Part shown: one piece after another, positions 1 through 9,724 of the stretch
Numbering within the stretch: position 1 is the stretch's first letter
How the letters are laid out: each line of letters opens with the position of its first letter
From: Nitrosomonas sp. Is35
GTDB taxonomy: Bacteria > Pseudomonadota > Gammaproteobacteria > Burkholderiales > Nitrosomonadaceae
DNA length: 64,000 nt
Direction of reading: 5' to 3'
Assembly (NCBI RefSeq): GCF_033063295.1
Contig: NZ_JAWJZH010000001.1
Coordinates: forward strand, 1,798,001-1,862,000
Notes under the pieces: model-generated
Databases searched by the model: none
What the model was told of the DNA's origin: nothing
What the model saw: only the letters and a program-made list of their open reading frames with translations
Translations under genes and position numbers: made by a program

Positions 1-339
1 TTTCTCAGCAAACAAAGCGGCATTGGAGAAATGGTTCAGGCGGTGCGGCAAGTCAATGCGGGAAAAATTTATATCGAATCGGAGTTAGCCGCAACACTGG
101 CACTCAACGCAACACGCAAGGATACCTGCGAAAACCCTTTGGATATGCTCACCAAGCGAGAATTTCAAATATTCAAACTGATCGCGGAAGGAAACTCCAG
201 CACGCAAATCGCGGAAAAACTCGCCATCAGCCCGAAAACCGTCGGTGTTCATCATGTCAACCTGATGCGAAAGTTACAATTGCAGAACACCACACAGCTT
301 ATTCGTCTGGCGATTAACAATAACGTCATTCAGACATAA
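1..339 (+). CDS. NarL/FixJ-type response regulator, C-terminal part
   Basis: The reading frame is open from the first base of the window, so the gene begins upstream. The visible 112 residues start at the end of a receiver domain (LSKQSGIGEMVQAVRQV, resembling the last helix of a NarL-type receiver) and continue into a LuxR-type helix-turn-helix with the usual LTKREFQIFKLIAEG and ISPKTVGVHHVNLMRKL segments. It should be a DNA-binding regulator controlled by a histidine kinase; the phosphorylation site and any partner kinase lie outside the window. The gene stops just before an IS5-family element, which has not cut it. Targets cannot be inferred. Confidence 0.85.
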   Translation, partial: FLSKQSGIGEMVQAVRQVNAGKIYIESELAATLALNATRKDTCENPLDMLTKREFQIFKLIAEGNSSTQIAEKLAISPKTVGVHHVNLMRKLQLQNTTQLIRLAINNNVIQT

Positions 340-355
340 ATGACAGCGTAACTTA

Positions 356-1159
356 GGGTCTGTTAACACAATCTGATTGCTTCGACGATGAGAGCGAAGT
401 GGATAAAGGAGATGAAGACGACATCGAGCTTATCGAACCTGGAGAAGATGCGGCGAAATCCCTTGAGCCTTCTGAACAATCGTTCGATCTCGTTGCGTTT
501 TTTGTACATGGCACGGTTGTATTCCCAGGGTGACAAGCGATTTGCTTTGGGCGGAACAACCGGGATGTAACCCAAATCTAGTGCCAGTTGCCGGGTTTGG
601 TCGCCCTCATAAGCACGATCCATCAGCAGGTAGGTGGGCGTATTGACGGGACCGAGGGAAAGCAAAAGCTGCCTGCCCTCTGGCGCATCGTGGGCGTGAC
701 CGGGCGAGAGGGCAAAGCCTATGGTTGTTCTGGAATCTGCGGCAACCAGATGAATTTTGGTGGTCCATCCACCTCGAGATTTTCCGATGGATTGGGGGCC
801 GTTTTTTTTAACGCACCCGTACCGTCGGGATGGACTTTGATGCTGGTGCTGTCCAGCGAAACAGTTTCAATACGGATACGGATGATTTGCTGATGCTGAA
901 GTTGCCCAAATACATGGCTCAGTACACCACTCTTTGCCCAGCGATTCATGCGGGTATAGATGGTATGCCAGTTGCCGAATCGCTTGGGCAGTCCTCGCCA
1001 CTTGCAGCCATGCTCGGCAACGTAAAGAATGGCATTGAGAACTTGCAGATTGGAATGGCTGACGTTGCCACGCTGACGCGGCAGGCAGTGCTCGATCTGT
1101 TGATATTGAGTTTCGGTGATTTCCATCACCAAATTATATCAAATAGCGTTAACAGGCCC
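356..1159 (-). mobile_element. IS5-family insertion sequence (IS427-like group)
   Basis: An 804-base element with imperfect terminal inverted repeats: the left end starts GGGTCTGTTAACA and the right end, read inward, GGGCCTGTTAACG. A TA dinucleotide flanks both ends (354-355 and 1160-1161), consistent with a short target duplication. It carries one transposase on the minus strand, split into two frames by a run of eight A. It lies between the regulator gene and fbaB without interrupting either. Family assignment rests on the transposase sequence and the frameshift layout; the group name is less certain. Confidence 0.85.
363..1132 (-). CDS. IS5-family transposase, two frames joined by -1 frameshift
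   Basis: The first frame (1132 down to about 719) encodes the N-terminal part, including a GCKWRGLPKRFG segment typical of this family. The second frame continues with VAADSRTTIGFAL, DRAYEGDQTRQ and a C-terminal KKRNEIERLFRRLKGFRR region, which contains the catalytic glutamate. The frames overlap at a run of eight A in the coding strand (complement of 802-809, sequence TTAAAAAAAACG). Slipping back one base there gives an uninterrupted product reading KKNGPQSIGKSRGGWTTKI. This is the usual programmed -1 arrangement for the group, so the gene is probably functional rather than broken. The full-length product would be about 256 residues. Confidence 0.8.
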
Positions 1160-1283
1160 TAGTTAATGCGCAATGGAAATAAGCATAATACTTATTTTCT
1201 CAACCCGGCGCATCGATTAAGATGACTTCTCCGTAAGCAAGTCAAAGTGGCACCAAGCCATAGTCCCTCAATCAGGAGCAAAA

Positions 1284-2333
1284 ATGACCAATATTTCCGC
1301 TGTTCTGGGTAGTGAAAGCGAGCTGCTGCTCAATCATGTCTGCCATACCATACCGAAGCAAAGCCTGCAGCTGCCCGGTGCTGATTTTGTCGATCGCGTC
1401 ATGGCATTGAGCAACCGCAAACCCAGCGTATTGCGCAATCTGCAAGCGCTTTATAATCAAGGGCGTTTAGCGGGTACCGGTTATTTGTCATTGCTTCCGG
1501 TAGACCAGGGTGTTGAGCACTCGGCCGGTGCGTCATTTGCTCCCAATCCCATGTTTTTTGATCCCAAGAGCATTGTCGATTTGGCGCTTGAAGGCGGATG
1601 CAATGGTGTCGCATCCACATTGGGCGTGCTGGGTAGTGTAGCGCGGCGCTATGCGCACAAAATTCCGATGATTCTTAAAATCAATCACAATGAACTGCTG
1701 ACTTATCCCAATAAATACGATCAAACACTTTTTGCCAGCGTCAATCAGGCATTTGATATGGGCGCGTGTGCGGTGGGTGCGACTGTTTTTTTTGGTTCGG
1801 ACGAGTCCCGCCGTCAGATCCAAGAAGTTTCAGCAGCGTTTGAACATGCGCATAACTTGGGCATGGTCACCATTTTGTGGGCTTATACCCGTAACGCCGC
1901 GTTTAAAACCACCGAAAAGGATTATCACGTCAGCGCTGATCTGACCGGTCAAGCCAATCATCTGGCGGTAACCATCGGTGCCGACATCGTTAAGCAAAAA
2001 ATGGCGACCAACAATGGCGGATACAACGCGATTAAATTCGGCAAAACGCACCCTAAGGTATACAGTGAACTGACAACGGAACACCCGATCGATCTGGTGC
2101 GGTATCAAGTGGCCAATTGCTACATGGGACGGATCGGCATGATCAATTCCGGCGGCGAATCCGGCAGCGATGATTTACAGCAGGCGATCCGTACCGCGGT
2201 CATCAACAAACGGGCAGGCGGGATGGGGTTAATCTCCGGGCGTAAGGCATTTCAAAAACCTTTTGCAGAAGGCGTCAAACTGCTGCACGCCATTCAGGAT
2301 GTGTATTTATCCAACGAAGTCAATATCGCTTAG
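1284..2333 (+). CDS. fbaB: class I fructose-bisphosphate aldolase
   Basis: The 349-residue protein belongs to the DhnA/FbaB type of class I aldolase, which cleaves or forms fructose 1,6-bisphosphate through a lysine Schiff base, without metal. Recognisable segments are [11 protein letters not shown] near residue 75, the [11 protein letters not shown] strand near 130, and the [11 protein letters not shown] region near 240, where the family carries active-site lysines. The start has a good ribosome binding site (AGGAG, seven bases upstream). In an autotroph using the Calvin cycle it would serve both gluconeogenesis and ribulose bisphosphate regeneration. It appears monocistronic, with the IS5 element ending about 120 bases upstream, so its promoter could be influenced by the insertion. 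Confidence 0.9.
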   Translation: MTNISAVLGSESELLLNHVCHTIPKQSLQLPGADFVDRVMALSNRKPSVLRNLQALYNQGRLAGTGYLSLLPVDQGVEHSAGASFAPNPMFFDPKSIVDLALEGGCNGVASTLGVLGSVARRYAHKIPMILKINHNELLTYPNKYDQTLFASVNQAFDMGACAVGATVFFGSDESRRQIQEVSAAFEHAHNLGMVTILWAYTRNAAFKTTEKDYHVSADLTGQANHLAVTIGADIVKQKMATNNGGYNAIKFGKTHPKVYSELTTEHPIDLVRYQVANCYMGRIGMINSGGESGSDDLQQAIRTAVINKRAGGMGLISGRKAFQKPFAEGVKLLHAIQDVYLSNEVNIA

Positions 2334-2395
2334 GCTATCTGGCCGAATGACAGCAAATGGCCGTGCCATACAGCGCACGGCCTGAAAATGAGCCA

Positions 2396-3070
2396 TTATT
2401 TTCCGGATGCTTTAATCGCATCGAGATTAGCTTGCGCATCTTCATTTCCTTGTGCGGCCGCCTTTTTAAACCACTCGACCGCTTTTTTCTCATCCCTGTC
2501 TACGCCTTCTCCGGTGAAATACATGGCTCCCAGGTTATTCTGCGCATCGACATGACCTTGTTCGGCTGCACTCTTGAACAGTTCCGCCGCCTGTTCCATA
2601 TCTTGCGGCACACCTTCACCGTTTGCGTACATCAATCCTAAATTAAACTGCGCATCGGCATAACCTTGTTCGGCAGCGCGGAAGAACCAGCCGGCAGCCA
2701 ATTCCGGATCATTATTCAACACTTGGCCGGATAAGGTCTTGGATACTGCTTCCCCGGTGTAGTACATGACACCCAAGCTGTTTTGCGCAGCCGGGTCGCC
2801 TGCTCTGGCATCGGCCATTAATGCTTTAAATTTCTCTTCGGCGGCTTTAACGTCACCGACACCGCCGGGCATAATCTGATCTCTTAACTCAGCTTTCTCT
2901 TCCTCTGTCAGCCCTTCGCTCATGATGGACGGAATCTCACCCAATTTGGTGATCTCATTCAGCGGCGCGGATATTGAGCCTGCTTCTGATTTATCACTTT
3001 TCGGTTCACCATCGCAACCAGCAAGCAATGCAACCGTCGCAGCAAGAAATAAAACTGCCAAAACATTCAT
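2396..3070 (-). CDS. Sel1-repeat lipoprotein
   Basis: A 224-residue secreted protein with a lipoprotein signal (lipobox LLAGC, cysteine at about residue 19), so it is probably anchored in the outer membrane or periplasm. From about residue 95 it has three or four Sel1-like repeats, each with the pattern A-A-E-Q-G-x-x-x-A-Q-x-N-L-G-x-M-Y. These form an alpha-solenoid that usually binds other proteins. The region before the repeats is acidic. The adjacent minus-strand gene upstream is a secreted ankyrin protein, so the two may be expressed in the same conditions. No enzyme activity is suggested. Confidence 0.85.
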   Translation of the reverse strand: MNVLAVLFLAATVALLAGCDGEPKSDKSEAGSISAPLNEITKLGEIPSIMSEGLTEEEKAELRDQIMPGGVGDVKAAEEKFKALMADARAGDPAAQNSLGVMYYTGEAVSKTLSGQVLNNDPELAAGWFFRAAEQGYADAQFNLGLMYANGEGVPQDMEQAAELFKSAAEQGHVDAQNNLGAMYFTGEGVDRDEKKAVEWFKKAAAQGNEDAQANLDAIKASGK

Positions 3071-3153
3071 CTAGAATTTCCTCTATTCATTGGGTTATAA
3101 CAATAACAACGCATTTTCAAATCCGGATGGACATCAAGATAGCATAGTAGTGA

Positions 3154-3903
3154 CTACTTGGCTCCCGCCTTTATCAATAATTCAATCACTTCCTTATGAT
3201 GATAAAGTTTGGCCAATGTCAGTGCAGTCGCGCTATTGCTGGCTTTCAGATTGGGATTGGCGTTTGCCGCCAGCAATGTATGAACCGCACCTAAATGGCC
3301 AAGCTGTGCCGCCAGCATCAGCGCTGTCGCGCCATTTTCCAATTGATAATTAACATCGGCGCCGGCATTGATCAATGTCTGAATGACTTGCCGATGACCT
3401 TGCTGCGCGGCCAGCGTCAGCGCCGTCATACTATCGGCGCGTTTTGCACTCACCTCGGCTTTTGCCGCCAGCAACAGATCGATGGCTTTCCTGCGGTCTT
3501 TCTCGGCCGCCATCATTAATGCCGTGCCATCTTCCGCAGCCGGCGCATTGACATCGGCACCGGCAGCCAGCAAAATTTCCACCGCCTGATCACGGCCATC
3601 ACGAGCTGATCGCATCAACGGAGTATAGTCATCATCCGCTCTTAAATTGACATCCACACCTGCTTGTATAAATCGCTCGATTACAGTCGCATGGCCCTTT
3701 TTAACCGCCGCTAGAAAAGCCGCATTGAGTTCTTCTTGCTCAATACGTTGAGAATCCAGTATCTTTTTTACCAGTGGAAAATTACCCTTATCGGCGGCAC
3801 TGATCAATTCGCTATCCAGATTCGCTGACCAGACTTCAGTGGAAACAATAGCAAGTAAAAATATTATCCATCCTGCCAATTTATTTTCAAAAAATCTCAT
3901 CAT
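3154..3903 (-). CDS. secreted ankyrin-repeat protein
   Basis: The 249-residue protein has an N-terminal hydrophobic segment with an AxS-type cleavage region (IVSTEVWSAN), so it is predicted to be periplasmic. The rest is about six ankyrin repeats with the usual G-x-T-A-L-x-x-A and L-L-x-A-G-A-D-V-N signatures. Such proteins are protein-protein interaction scaffolds; the partner is unknown. It precedes the Sel1 lipoprotein gene on the same strand with about 80 bases between them. The gene is complete, with no sign of transfer. Confidence 0.85.
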   Translation of the reverse strand: MMRFFENKLAGWIIFLLAIVSTEVWSANLDSELISAADKGNFPLVKKILDSQRIEQEELNAAFLAAVKKGHATVIERFIQAGVDVNLRADDDYTPLMRSARDGRDQAVEILLAAGADVNAPAAEDGTALMMAAEKDRRKAIDLLLAAKAEVSAKRADSMTALTLAAQQGHRQVIQTLINAGADVNYQLENGATALMLAAQLGHLGAVHTLLAANANPNLKASNSATALTLAKLYHHKEVIELLIKAGAK

Positions 3904-4235
3904 GCAAAATTCCTTCCTATCCTCTTTGAGTCACACAGAAAATTCTCAAATTATCACCGCAGCATTGCTTCCATGAAACCGGCTTCACCGATTTCAAATA
4001 TTGAACGCTGCGATTATACAGTTTAAGCCGTTTTCTTGCCTGCGCATCACAACAGACTTACCCAACCGCACATTCCACGATTCGTGGCAATATGCTATTC
4101 TCCTGCCGTATTCAACACGCAGTAATCATGACTCCAATCAGAATGCATGGGCTGCCACCGGAGTTCGCGGATAAAATATGGCATCCGGTCTATCAACCAC
4201 ACATAAATAATTCTGCAAAAATCTCAAGAAACACT

Positions 4236-5408
4236 ATGATCACTGATCATTATGACATCGTTATCATTGGCGGCGGACCGGTGGGCATGGCTTTAGCGCT
4301 TGCGCTGCAGGATACCGGTATCTCAAGTCTACTGCTGGAAGCACGCGGCGTACCGGAAAAAGATGAAGATCCCCGCCCGCTCGCATTATCGCACGGCAGC
4401 CACTTAATCCTGCATCGCTTGGGTGTGTGGAACAAGCTGACAAAAAAAACACCGATCACGACAATTCATATTTCCAATCGCGGCAGCTTCGGCCAGACTG
4501 TTTTAACACCGGAAGATGCCGGTGTTCCTGCATTAGGATTCGTGGTCAACTATCACGATCTTTTTTGCTCGATGCATCACCGCTTGACTGGCAGTACCGC
4601 CGGTTATATTGCCGGTGCGATCGTCACCCGGTTAGAGACTACTGAAAACCTAGGCACGGTGCATTTTAATTACCAGGGGAAAGAACAGACAGTAACCGCT
4701 CAGCTGCTGGTCTTGGCCGATGGCGGCAAATTGGCTCAGCAATTACCTGATGTCGTCTATCAGACGCACGATTACCACCAATACGCCGTTGTCGCCAATA
4801 TCAAAGCGCAGAAAAAACAAACCGGCATTGCATACGAACGCTTTACTGCCGATGGCCCCGTCGCATTGCTACCCAATGCAGAAGATTTCGCATTGGTTTG
4901 GACGGTAAGCCCTGAAGCAGTTCAAGAGATCACCTCGTTAAACGATAGCGATTTTCTGCTCCGCTTGCACCGGCATTTTGGCGACCGTCTGGGAAAATTC
5001 ACGCACGCCGGAAAAAGATCGGCATTCCCGCTCACACTTAAACACGCAATTTCCACTACCTCGCAACGCACCGCATTGATCGGTAATGCTGCCCAAACAT
5101 TGCATCCCGTCGCCGGACAAGGATTTAATCTGGGACTGAGAGATGCCTACGAATTAGCATGCGAAGCCATCAATACCCAAAGCGCAGCGCGGGAAATCGG
5201 CACAGCAGCGATGCTGTCCGGCTACCAGCAAAAAAGACGAATGGACAGCAGTGGCGGGAGAATTTTTACCGATTCCCTCATTAAACTTTTTTCCAACGGC
5301 AATGGAATACTCAAACATGCGTGTGGAATCGGTTTGAGCACACTGGATTGCATGCCGCCGCTGAAACGATTTGTCGCCCGCCGCATGATATTCGGGGCGC
5401 GCGGATAA
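4236..5408 (+). CDS. ubiH: ubiquinone-biosynthesis FAD hydroxylase (UbiH/UbiF type)
   Basis: A 390-residue flavoprotein monooxygenase of the UbiH/COQ6 family, which hydroxylates the ring of a ubiquinone precursor. The N-terminus has the dinucleotide fold IIGGGPVGMALALAL. The C-terminal half has the second FAD-binding motif ALIGNAAQTLHPVAGQGFNLGLRDA, split here as GNAAQTLHPVAGQ followed by NLGLRDA, which is diagnostic of the ubiquinone branch. The open frame extends 48 codons further upstream (to 4092), but only from ATG 4236 does the protein start a few residues before the first strand, so I chose it. The ribosome binding site is weak. UbiH and UbiF functions cannot be separated from sequence alone. 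Confidence 0.88.
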   Translation: MITDHYDIVIIGGGPVGMALALALQDTGISSLLLEARGVPEKDEDPRPLALSHGSHLILHRLGVWNKLTKKTPITTIHISNRGSFGQTVLTPEDAGVPALGFVVNYHDLFCSMHHRLTGSTAGYIAGAIVTRLETTENLGTVHFNYQGKEQTVTAQLLVLADGGKLAQQLPDVVYQTHDYHQYAVVANIKAQKKQTGIAYERFTADGPVALLPNAEDFALVWTVSPEAVQEITSLNDSDFLLRLHRHFGDRLGKFTHAGKRSAFPLTLKHAISTTSQRTALIGNAAQTLHPVAGQGFNLGLRDAYELACEAINTQSAAREIGTAAMLSGYQQKRRMDSSGGRIFTDSLIKLFSNGNGILKHACGIGLSTLDCMPPLKRFVARRMIFGARG

Positions 5409-5572
5409 TTTCATTCTCTATCCACTATCTGCCCGGCAAAACTAAAGCTATAATTCGCCATTGTGCGCTGAGGGAATTATATGAATATTCCCATGCAGCG
5501 ATTTAGACGCCAGTCATTCGAATTAAAGCTTCCCGGTAATCACTGCTTATTTAACCCACATACACCGCTTAC

Positions 5573-6577
5573 ATGCAAATTGGCACACACATTCTGAAAA
5601 ACAAACTCATTGTCGCGCCAATGGCGGGAGTGACCGATCGCCCCTTCCGTCAATTGTGCAAAACGATGGGCGCAGGCATGGCAGTGTCAGAAATGGTGTC
5701 CAGCAATTCGTTGCTGTGGGGCTCCAAGAAAACGCAACGGCGCGCCGACCATGAAGGCGAGGTCTCGCCGGTTTCCGTGCAAATTGCCGGCGCCGACCCG
5801 CAGATGCTGGCAGCAGCGGCACGTTACAATGTGGATAATGGCGCCCAGATCATCGATATTAATATGGGTTGCCCAGCCAAAAAAATCTGCAATGTCATGG
5901 CCGGTTCCGCTTTATTGCAAGATGAGCAATTAGTGGGAAAAATTTTGGATGCCGTGGTTAAAGCCGTCGATATTCCAGTAACACTCAAGATACGTACTGG
6001 CTGGGACAAACAACACAAAAACGCCCTTTCCATAGCGCATATCGCTGAGAATTCCGGTATTCAAGCGCTCGCAATCCACGGCCGCACCCGCGCATGCGCA
6101 TACACCGGCACCGCCGAATACGACACCATCGCAGCGGTTAAAGCTGCCATTAAAATTCCTGTCATCGCCAATGGCGATATCACAACGCCGGAAAAAGCCC
6201 GCGATATTCTTGCCTACACCAATGCAGACGCGATTATGATAGGCCGCGCCGCACAAGGCAGGCCGTGGATATTCCGTGAAATCAACCACTACCTCACCAC
6301 TGGTCAACATTTACAAGCACCCGAAGTATCTGAAATTCACCATGTGCTCATCAATCATTTACATGATTTGTATGAATTCTATGGCGAATACTCCGGTATC
6401 CGTATCGCACGCAAGCATATTTCCTGGTATACCAAGGGGCTCGTTGGATCTGCCAGCTTTCGTCAGTCAATGAATCAGTTACAAACCAGCGATCAACAAA
6501 TTTATGAAACCAATAAGTTTTTCTCTACATTAGCTGAGAAAGGTCAACGATTGAGTTATATCAAAGAGGGGGAGTAG
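5573..6577 (+). CDS. dusB: tRNA-dihydrouridine synthase B
   Basis: The 334-residue flavin-dependent enzyme reduces specific uridines in tRNA to dihydrouridine. Family marks are the start APMAGVTDRPFRQLCK, the catalytic-loop segment INMGCPAKKICNVMAG at about residues 97-112, LKIRTGW and the FMN phosphate site IMIGRAAQGRPWIF. The following gene is fis, and dusB-fis is a conserved pair in proteobacteria. Here the gap is seven bases. Purine synthesis genes follow, so translation, growth-rate control and nucleotide supply are probably transcribed together. Confidence 0.95.
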   Translation: MQIGTHILKNKLIVAPMAGVTDRPFRQLCKTMGAGMAVSEMVSSNSLLWGSKKTQRRADHEGEVSPVSVQIAGADPQMLAAAARYNVDNGAQIIDINMGCPAKKICNVMAGSALLQDEQLVGKILDAVVKAVDIPVTLKIRTGWDKQHKNALSIAHIAENSGIQALAIHGRTRACAYTGTAEYDTIAAVKAAIKIPVIANGDITTPEKARDILAYTNADAIMIGRAAQGRPWIFREINHYLTTGQHLQAPEVSEIHHVLINHLHDLYEFYGEYSGIRIARKHISWYTKGLVGSASFRQSMNQLQTSDQQIYETNKFFSTLAEKGQRLSYIKEGE

Positions 6578-6584
6578 TCAGTTT

Positions 6585-6827
6585 ATGAATGCAATCAAGG
6601 AAAATGAAATTGCATCTTGCATACGCAAAGCTATCAGCGGATATCTCAATGACCTGGACGGGGAAAAACCATGCCATATTTACAATATGGTCATGCACAG
6701 CGTTGAAAAGCCTTTAATTGAAATCGCTATCCAATATACCAAAGGTAACCAGACTCAGGCTGCTGAGTTACTGGGGATAAACCGCAATACGCTACGTCAG
6801 AAAATGAAACAATATCAAATTAAATGA
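6585..6827 (+). CDS. fis: Fis-family DNA-binding protein
   Basis: The 80-residue protein ends in the Fis-type helix-turn-helix ([20 protein letters not shown]), about residues 52-72. In E. coli, Fis bends DNA, activates rRNA promoters and helps site-specific recombination. The N-terminal beta-hairpin arms are shorter than in the 98-residue E. coli protein, as is common in betaproteobacteria. A strong ribosome binding site (GAGGGGGAG) precedes the start. The last four bases overlap the purH start (ATGA), so the two are translationally coupled. Confidence 0.9.
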   Translation: MNAIKENEIASCIRKAISGYLNDLDGEKPCHIYNMVMHSVEKPLIEIAIQYTKGNQTQAAELLGINRNTLRQKMKQYQIK

Positions 6828-8383
6828 CCATTAAATACGCACTCATCAGTGTTTCGGAAAAAACCGGAATTATAGAACTGGCCCAAAAATTGATTCAGCA
6901 TGGCATCACCATCCTGTCCACGGGCGGCACCGCCAAATTATTGCAACAAGCCGGAATCAGCGTGATCGAAGTGGGCGACTATACCGGTTTCCCGGAAATG
7001 CTGGACGGCCGGGTCAAAACGCTGCACCCTAAAATTCATGGCGGCATACTGGCGCGTAACGATTTACCCGAGCATCAGCTGGCACTCGAACAAGCATCGA
7101 TTCCCAATATCGAATTGGTAATCGTGAATCTCTACCCTTTCAAGCAAACGATCGCGAACCCGGATTGCAGCTTCGAGGATGCCATTGAGAATATCGACAT
7201 CGGTGGCCCCACTATGGTGCGCGCAGCCGCAAAAAATTACCGGAAAGTTGCTATTGTCACCGATCCCCTAGATTATTTACCGCTCAGCCGGGAGCTGGCG
7301 GAAAATAATGGTTCCATCAGCTTGGCGACACGCTTCCAACTGGCGCAAAAAGCATTTACGCACACTGCTTCTTACGACAGCGCCATCAGTAATTATTTAA
7401 CCGCACTGGATGGCGATTATCAGCAAAAAGATTTTCCCGATTCGCTGAATCTGAATTTCACCATCGCACAGCCTTTACGTTATGGCGAAAACCCGCATCA
7501 GAAAGCGGCTTTCTACCGGGATGAAACCATCACACCCGGCAGCCTGGCAAATTACCAACAGTTACAAGGTAAAGAGCTATCGTACAATAATATCGCCGAT
7601 ACCGACGCTGCATGGGAATGTGTCAAAACTTTCGATAACCCCGCTTGTGTGATTGTCAAACACGCCAATCCATGCGGCATAGCCATTGCGGAAACCACGC
7701 TACGCGCTTATCAGCTGGCATTTGCAACCGACCCCGTCTCTGCCTTCGGCGGCATCATCGCATTTAACCGGAGCATCGGTAAAGACACCGCTGAAGCGGT
7801 TCTAAAACAATTCGTTGAAGTCATTATCGCACCTGAAATCACACCGGAAGCGCAGCAGCTTCTGGCACAGAAAAACAATATCCGGGTACTGGTTGTACCG
7901 TTACAGGCAGGACACAATACGTACGACCTGAAGCGGATTGGCGGCGGTCTTCTGGTACAGACACCGGATATTCAAAACATCACCGCTGCCGATTTAAAAA
8001 TCGTCACGCAATTAAAACCGACACCGCAGCAACTGAATGATCTGCTGTTCGCCTGGCGTGCCGCGAAATTCGTTAAATCCAACGCGATAGTATTTTGCCG
8101 CAACGGCCAGACGATGGGCATCGGCGCCGGGCAAATGAGCCGTGTGGATAGTGCACGTATCGCATCCATCAAAGCACAGCAAGCCGGTCTAACGCTGGCG
8201 CAATCCGTTGTCGCATCGGATGCATTCTTCCCGTTCCGCGATGGTCTGGATGTGGTCGTTCAAGCCGGCGCTACAGCCGTTATTCAACCGGGCGGCAGTA
8301 TCCGCGACCAGGAAGTAATTGCAGCGGCTGATGAACAAGGAATCACCATGGTATTTACCGGTGTCCGTCATTTCAGGCATTAG
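6824..8383 (+). CDS. purH: bifunctional AICAR formyltransferase/IMP cyclohydrolase
   Basis: The 519-residue enzyme carries out the last two steps of IMP synthesis. Residues 1 to about 150 form the methylglyoxal-synthase-like IMP cyclohydrolase domain ([35 protein letters not shown] segment). The rest is the formyltransferase domain with [22 protein letters not shown] and the C-terminal [10 protein letters not shown] segment. Length matches the family. It starts inside the fis stop codon and is followed 12 bases later by purD, so these two purine genes form an operon with dusB-fis. Confidence 0.96.
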   Translation: MTIKYALISVSEKTGIIELAQKLIQHGITILSTGGTAKLLQQAGISVIEVGDYTGFPEMLDGRVKTLHPKIHGGILARNDLPEHQLALEQASIPNIELVIVNLYPFKQTIANPDCSFEDAIENIDIGGPTMVRAAAKNYRKVAIVTDPLDYLPLSRELAENNGSISLATRFQLAQKAFTHTASYDSAISNYLTALDGDYQQKDFPDSLNLNFTIAQPLRYGENPHQKAAFYRDETITPGSLANYQQLQGKELSYNNIADTDAAWECVKTFDNPACVIVKHANPCGIAIAETTLRAYQLAFATDPVSAFGGIIAFNRSIGKDTAEAVLKQFVEVIIAPEITPEAQQLLAQKNNIRVLVVPLQAGHNTYDLKRIGGGLLVQTPDIQNITAADLKIVTQLKPTPQQLNDLLFAWRAAKFVKSNAIVFCRNGQTMGIGAGQMSRVDSARIASIKAQQAGLTLAQSVVASDAFFPFRDGLDVVVQAGATAVIQPGGSIRDQEVIAAADEQGITMVFTGVRHFRH

Positions 8384-8395
8384 ATATTGGTTATC

Positions 8396-9718
8396 ATGAA
8401 ACTATTAGTGATCGGCGGCGGTGGCAGAGAACATGCCTTGGCTTGGAAGCTAAGCCTCTCGCCGCGCGTGCATAAAGTATTTGTGGCACCCGGCAATGCC
8501 GGTACTGCATTGGAACCCGGATTGGAAAATATTCCGATTACTTCCATTCCCGAACTGATCGAGTTTGCAACCAAGAAATCGATTGCAATTACGATAGTCG
8601 GTCCCGAGATTCCACTGGCTGCCGGTATCGTCGATGCATTCCAGGCAGCTGGCCTGAAAATCTTTGGCCCAACCCGGCAAGCGGCGCAACTTGAAACTTC
8701 AAAAATCTTTGCCAAGGAATTCATGCAACGGCATCGCATACCGACTGCCGCCTACGCAAGATTTACAAATCCCGAATTGGCGCACGCCTATATTGAACAA
8801 CATCCCGCTCCGCTTGTCATCAAAGCCGACGGCTTGGCAGCCGGAAAAGGCGTCATCGTCGCGCAATCGGGAGAAGAAGCGCATTCCGCTGTGAATGCAT
8901 TGTTAGTGGAGAAGCATCTTGGCAGCGCAGGACAGGAAATCATTATCGAAGAATTTCTTCAAGGCACGGAAGTCAGCTTTATCGTCGTAACCGATGGGAA
9001 TCACATCCTTCCGTTAGTAACCAGTCAGGACCATAAACGGCTTCATGACGGTGACCAAGGTCCCAATACCGGCGGTATGGGCGCTTACTCACCCGCTCCT
9101 TTTGTTTCCCCCAGCCTGCACGCGCATATCATGCGCAATATTATTGATCCGGTCATTAACGGGTTAAAACAAGATGGCATCCGCTATACCGGGTTTCTTT
9201 ATGCCGGTTTGATGATCACAGCAGGAGATCAGGCAAAAGTATTGGAGTTCAATTGCCGCCTAGGCGATCCGGAAACGCAGCCGATTATGCTACGTTTGAA
9301 AAGTGATCTATTAGGGCTCATCGAGCATGCCGTTCATGGGACACTCGATCAAGCGGAAATTGAATGGGACCGGCGTACCGCACTCGGTGTTGTGATGGCC
9401 GCGCAGGGTTATCCGGAAAATCCGAGAAAGAATGATGTGATTTACGGTTTGCAAGATTTGATTACAGAACAGGAAAATACTGGCAACTTTCATATTTTTC
9501 ATGCCGGAACGTCGATGGGCGGGAAGAACGAAAATGAAATTGTGACAGCAGGCGGACGCGTTTTATGTGTAACGGTATTGGGCGATAGTGTAAGGATGGC
9601 TCAGCAGGCAGCTTATAAACTGGTTGAAAACATCCGTTTTGATGGCGCTCAGGTTCGTCACGATATCGGCCATCAAGGCATAAACTACCAGCGCGCCACT
9701 AGCGAAAAACGTGGCTGA
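8396..9718 (+). CDS. purD: phosphoribosylamine-glycine ligase (GARS)
   Basis: The 440-residue ATP-grasp enzyme joins glycine to 5-phosphoribosylamine in purine synthesis. The N-terminal motif LLVIGGGGREHALAWKL and the central GPNTGGMGAYSPAP loop identify it. ATP-grasp ligands are in the VLEFNCRLGDPETQP segment. I start at ATG 8396; a TTG three codons upstream is in frame but gives a poorer N-terminus. The stop lies only six bases from the stop of the convergent flgL gene, and I see no terminator between them, so the two transcripts probably overlap. Confidence 0.95.
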   Translation: MKLLVIGGGGREHALAWKLSLSPRVHKVFVAPGNAGTALEPGLENIPITSIPELIEFATKKSIAITIVGPEIPLAAGIVDAFQAAGLKIFGPTRQAAQLETSKIFAKEFMQRHRIPTAAYARFTNPELAHAYIEQHPAPLVIKADGLAAGKGVIVAQSGEEAHSAVNALLVEKHLGSAGQEIIIEEFLQGTEVSFIVVTDGNHILPLVTSQDHKRLHDGDQGPNTGGMGAYSPAPFVSPSLHAHIMRNIIDPVINGLKQDGIRYTGFLYAGLMITAGDQAKVLEFNCRLGDPETQPIMLRLKSDLLGLIEHAVHGTLDQAEIEWDRRTALGVVMAAQGYPENPRKNDVIYGLQDLITEQENTGNFHIFHAGTSMGGKNENEIVTAGGRVLCVTVLGDSVRMAQQAAYKLVENIRFDGAQVRHDIGHQGINYQRATSEKRG

Positions 9719-9724
9719 GCAACT

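Noticed and set aside
9719..9724. Missing terminator between purD and flgL taken as a deletion scar
   Set aside because: Both genes end normally; short convergent gaps are common and no repeat or remnant is visible.
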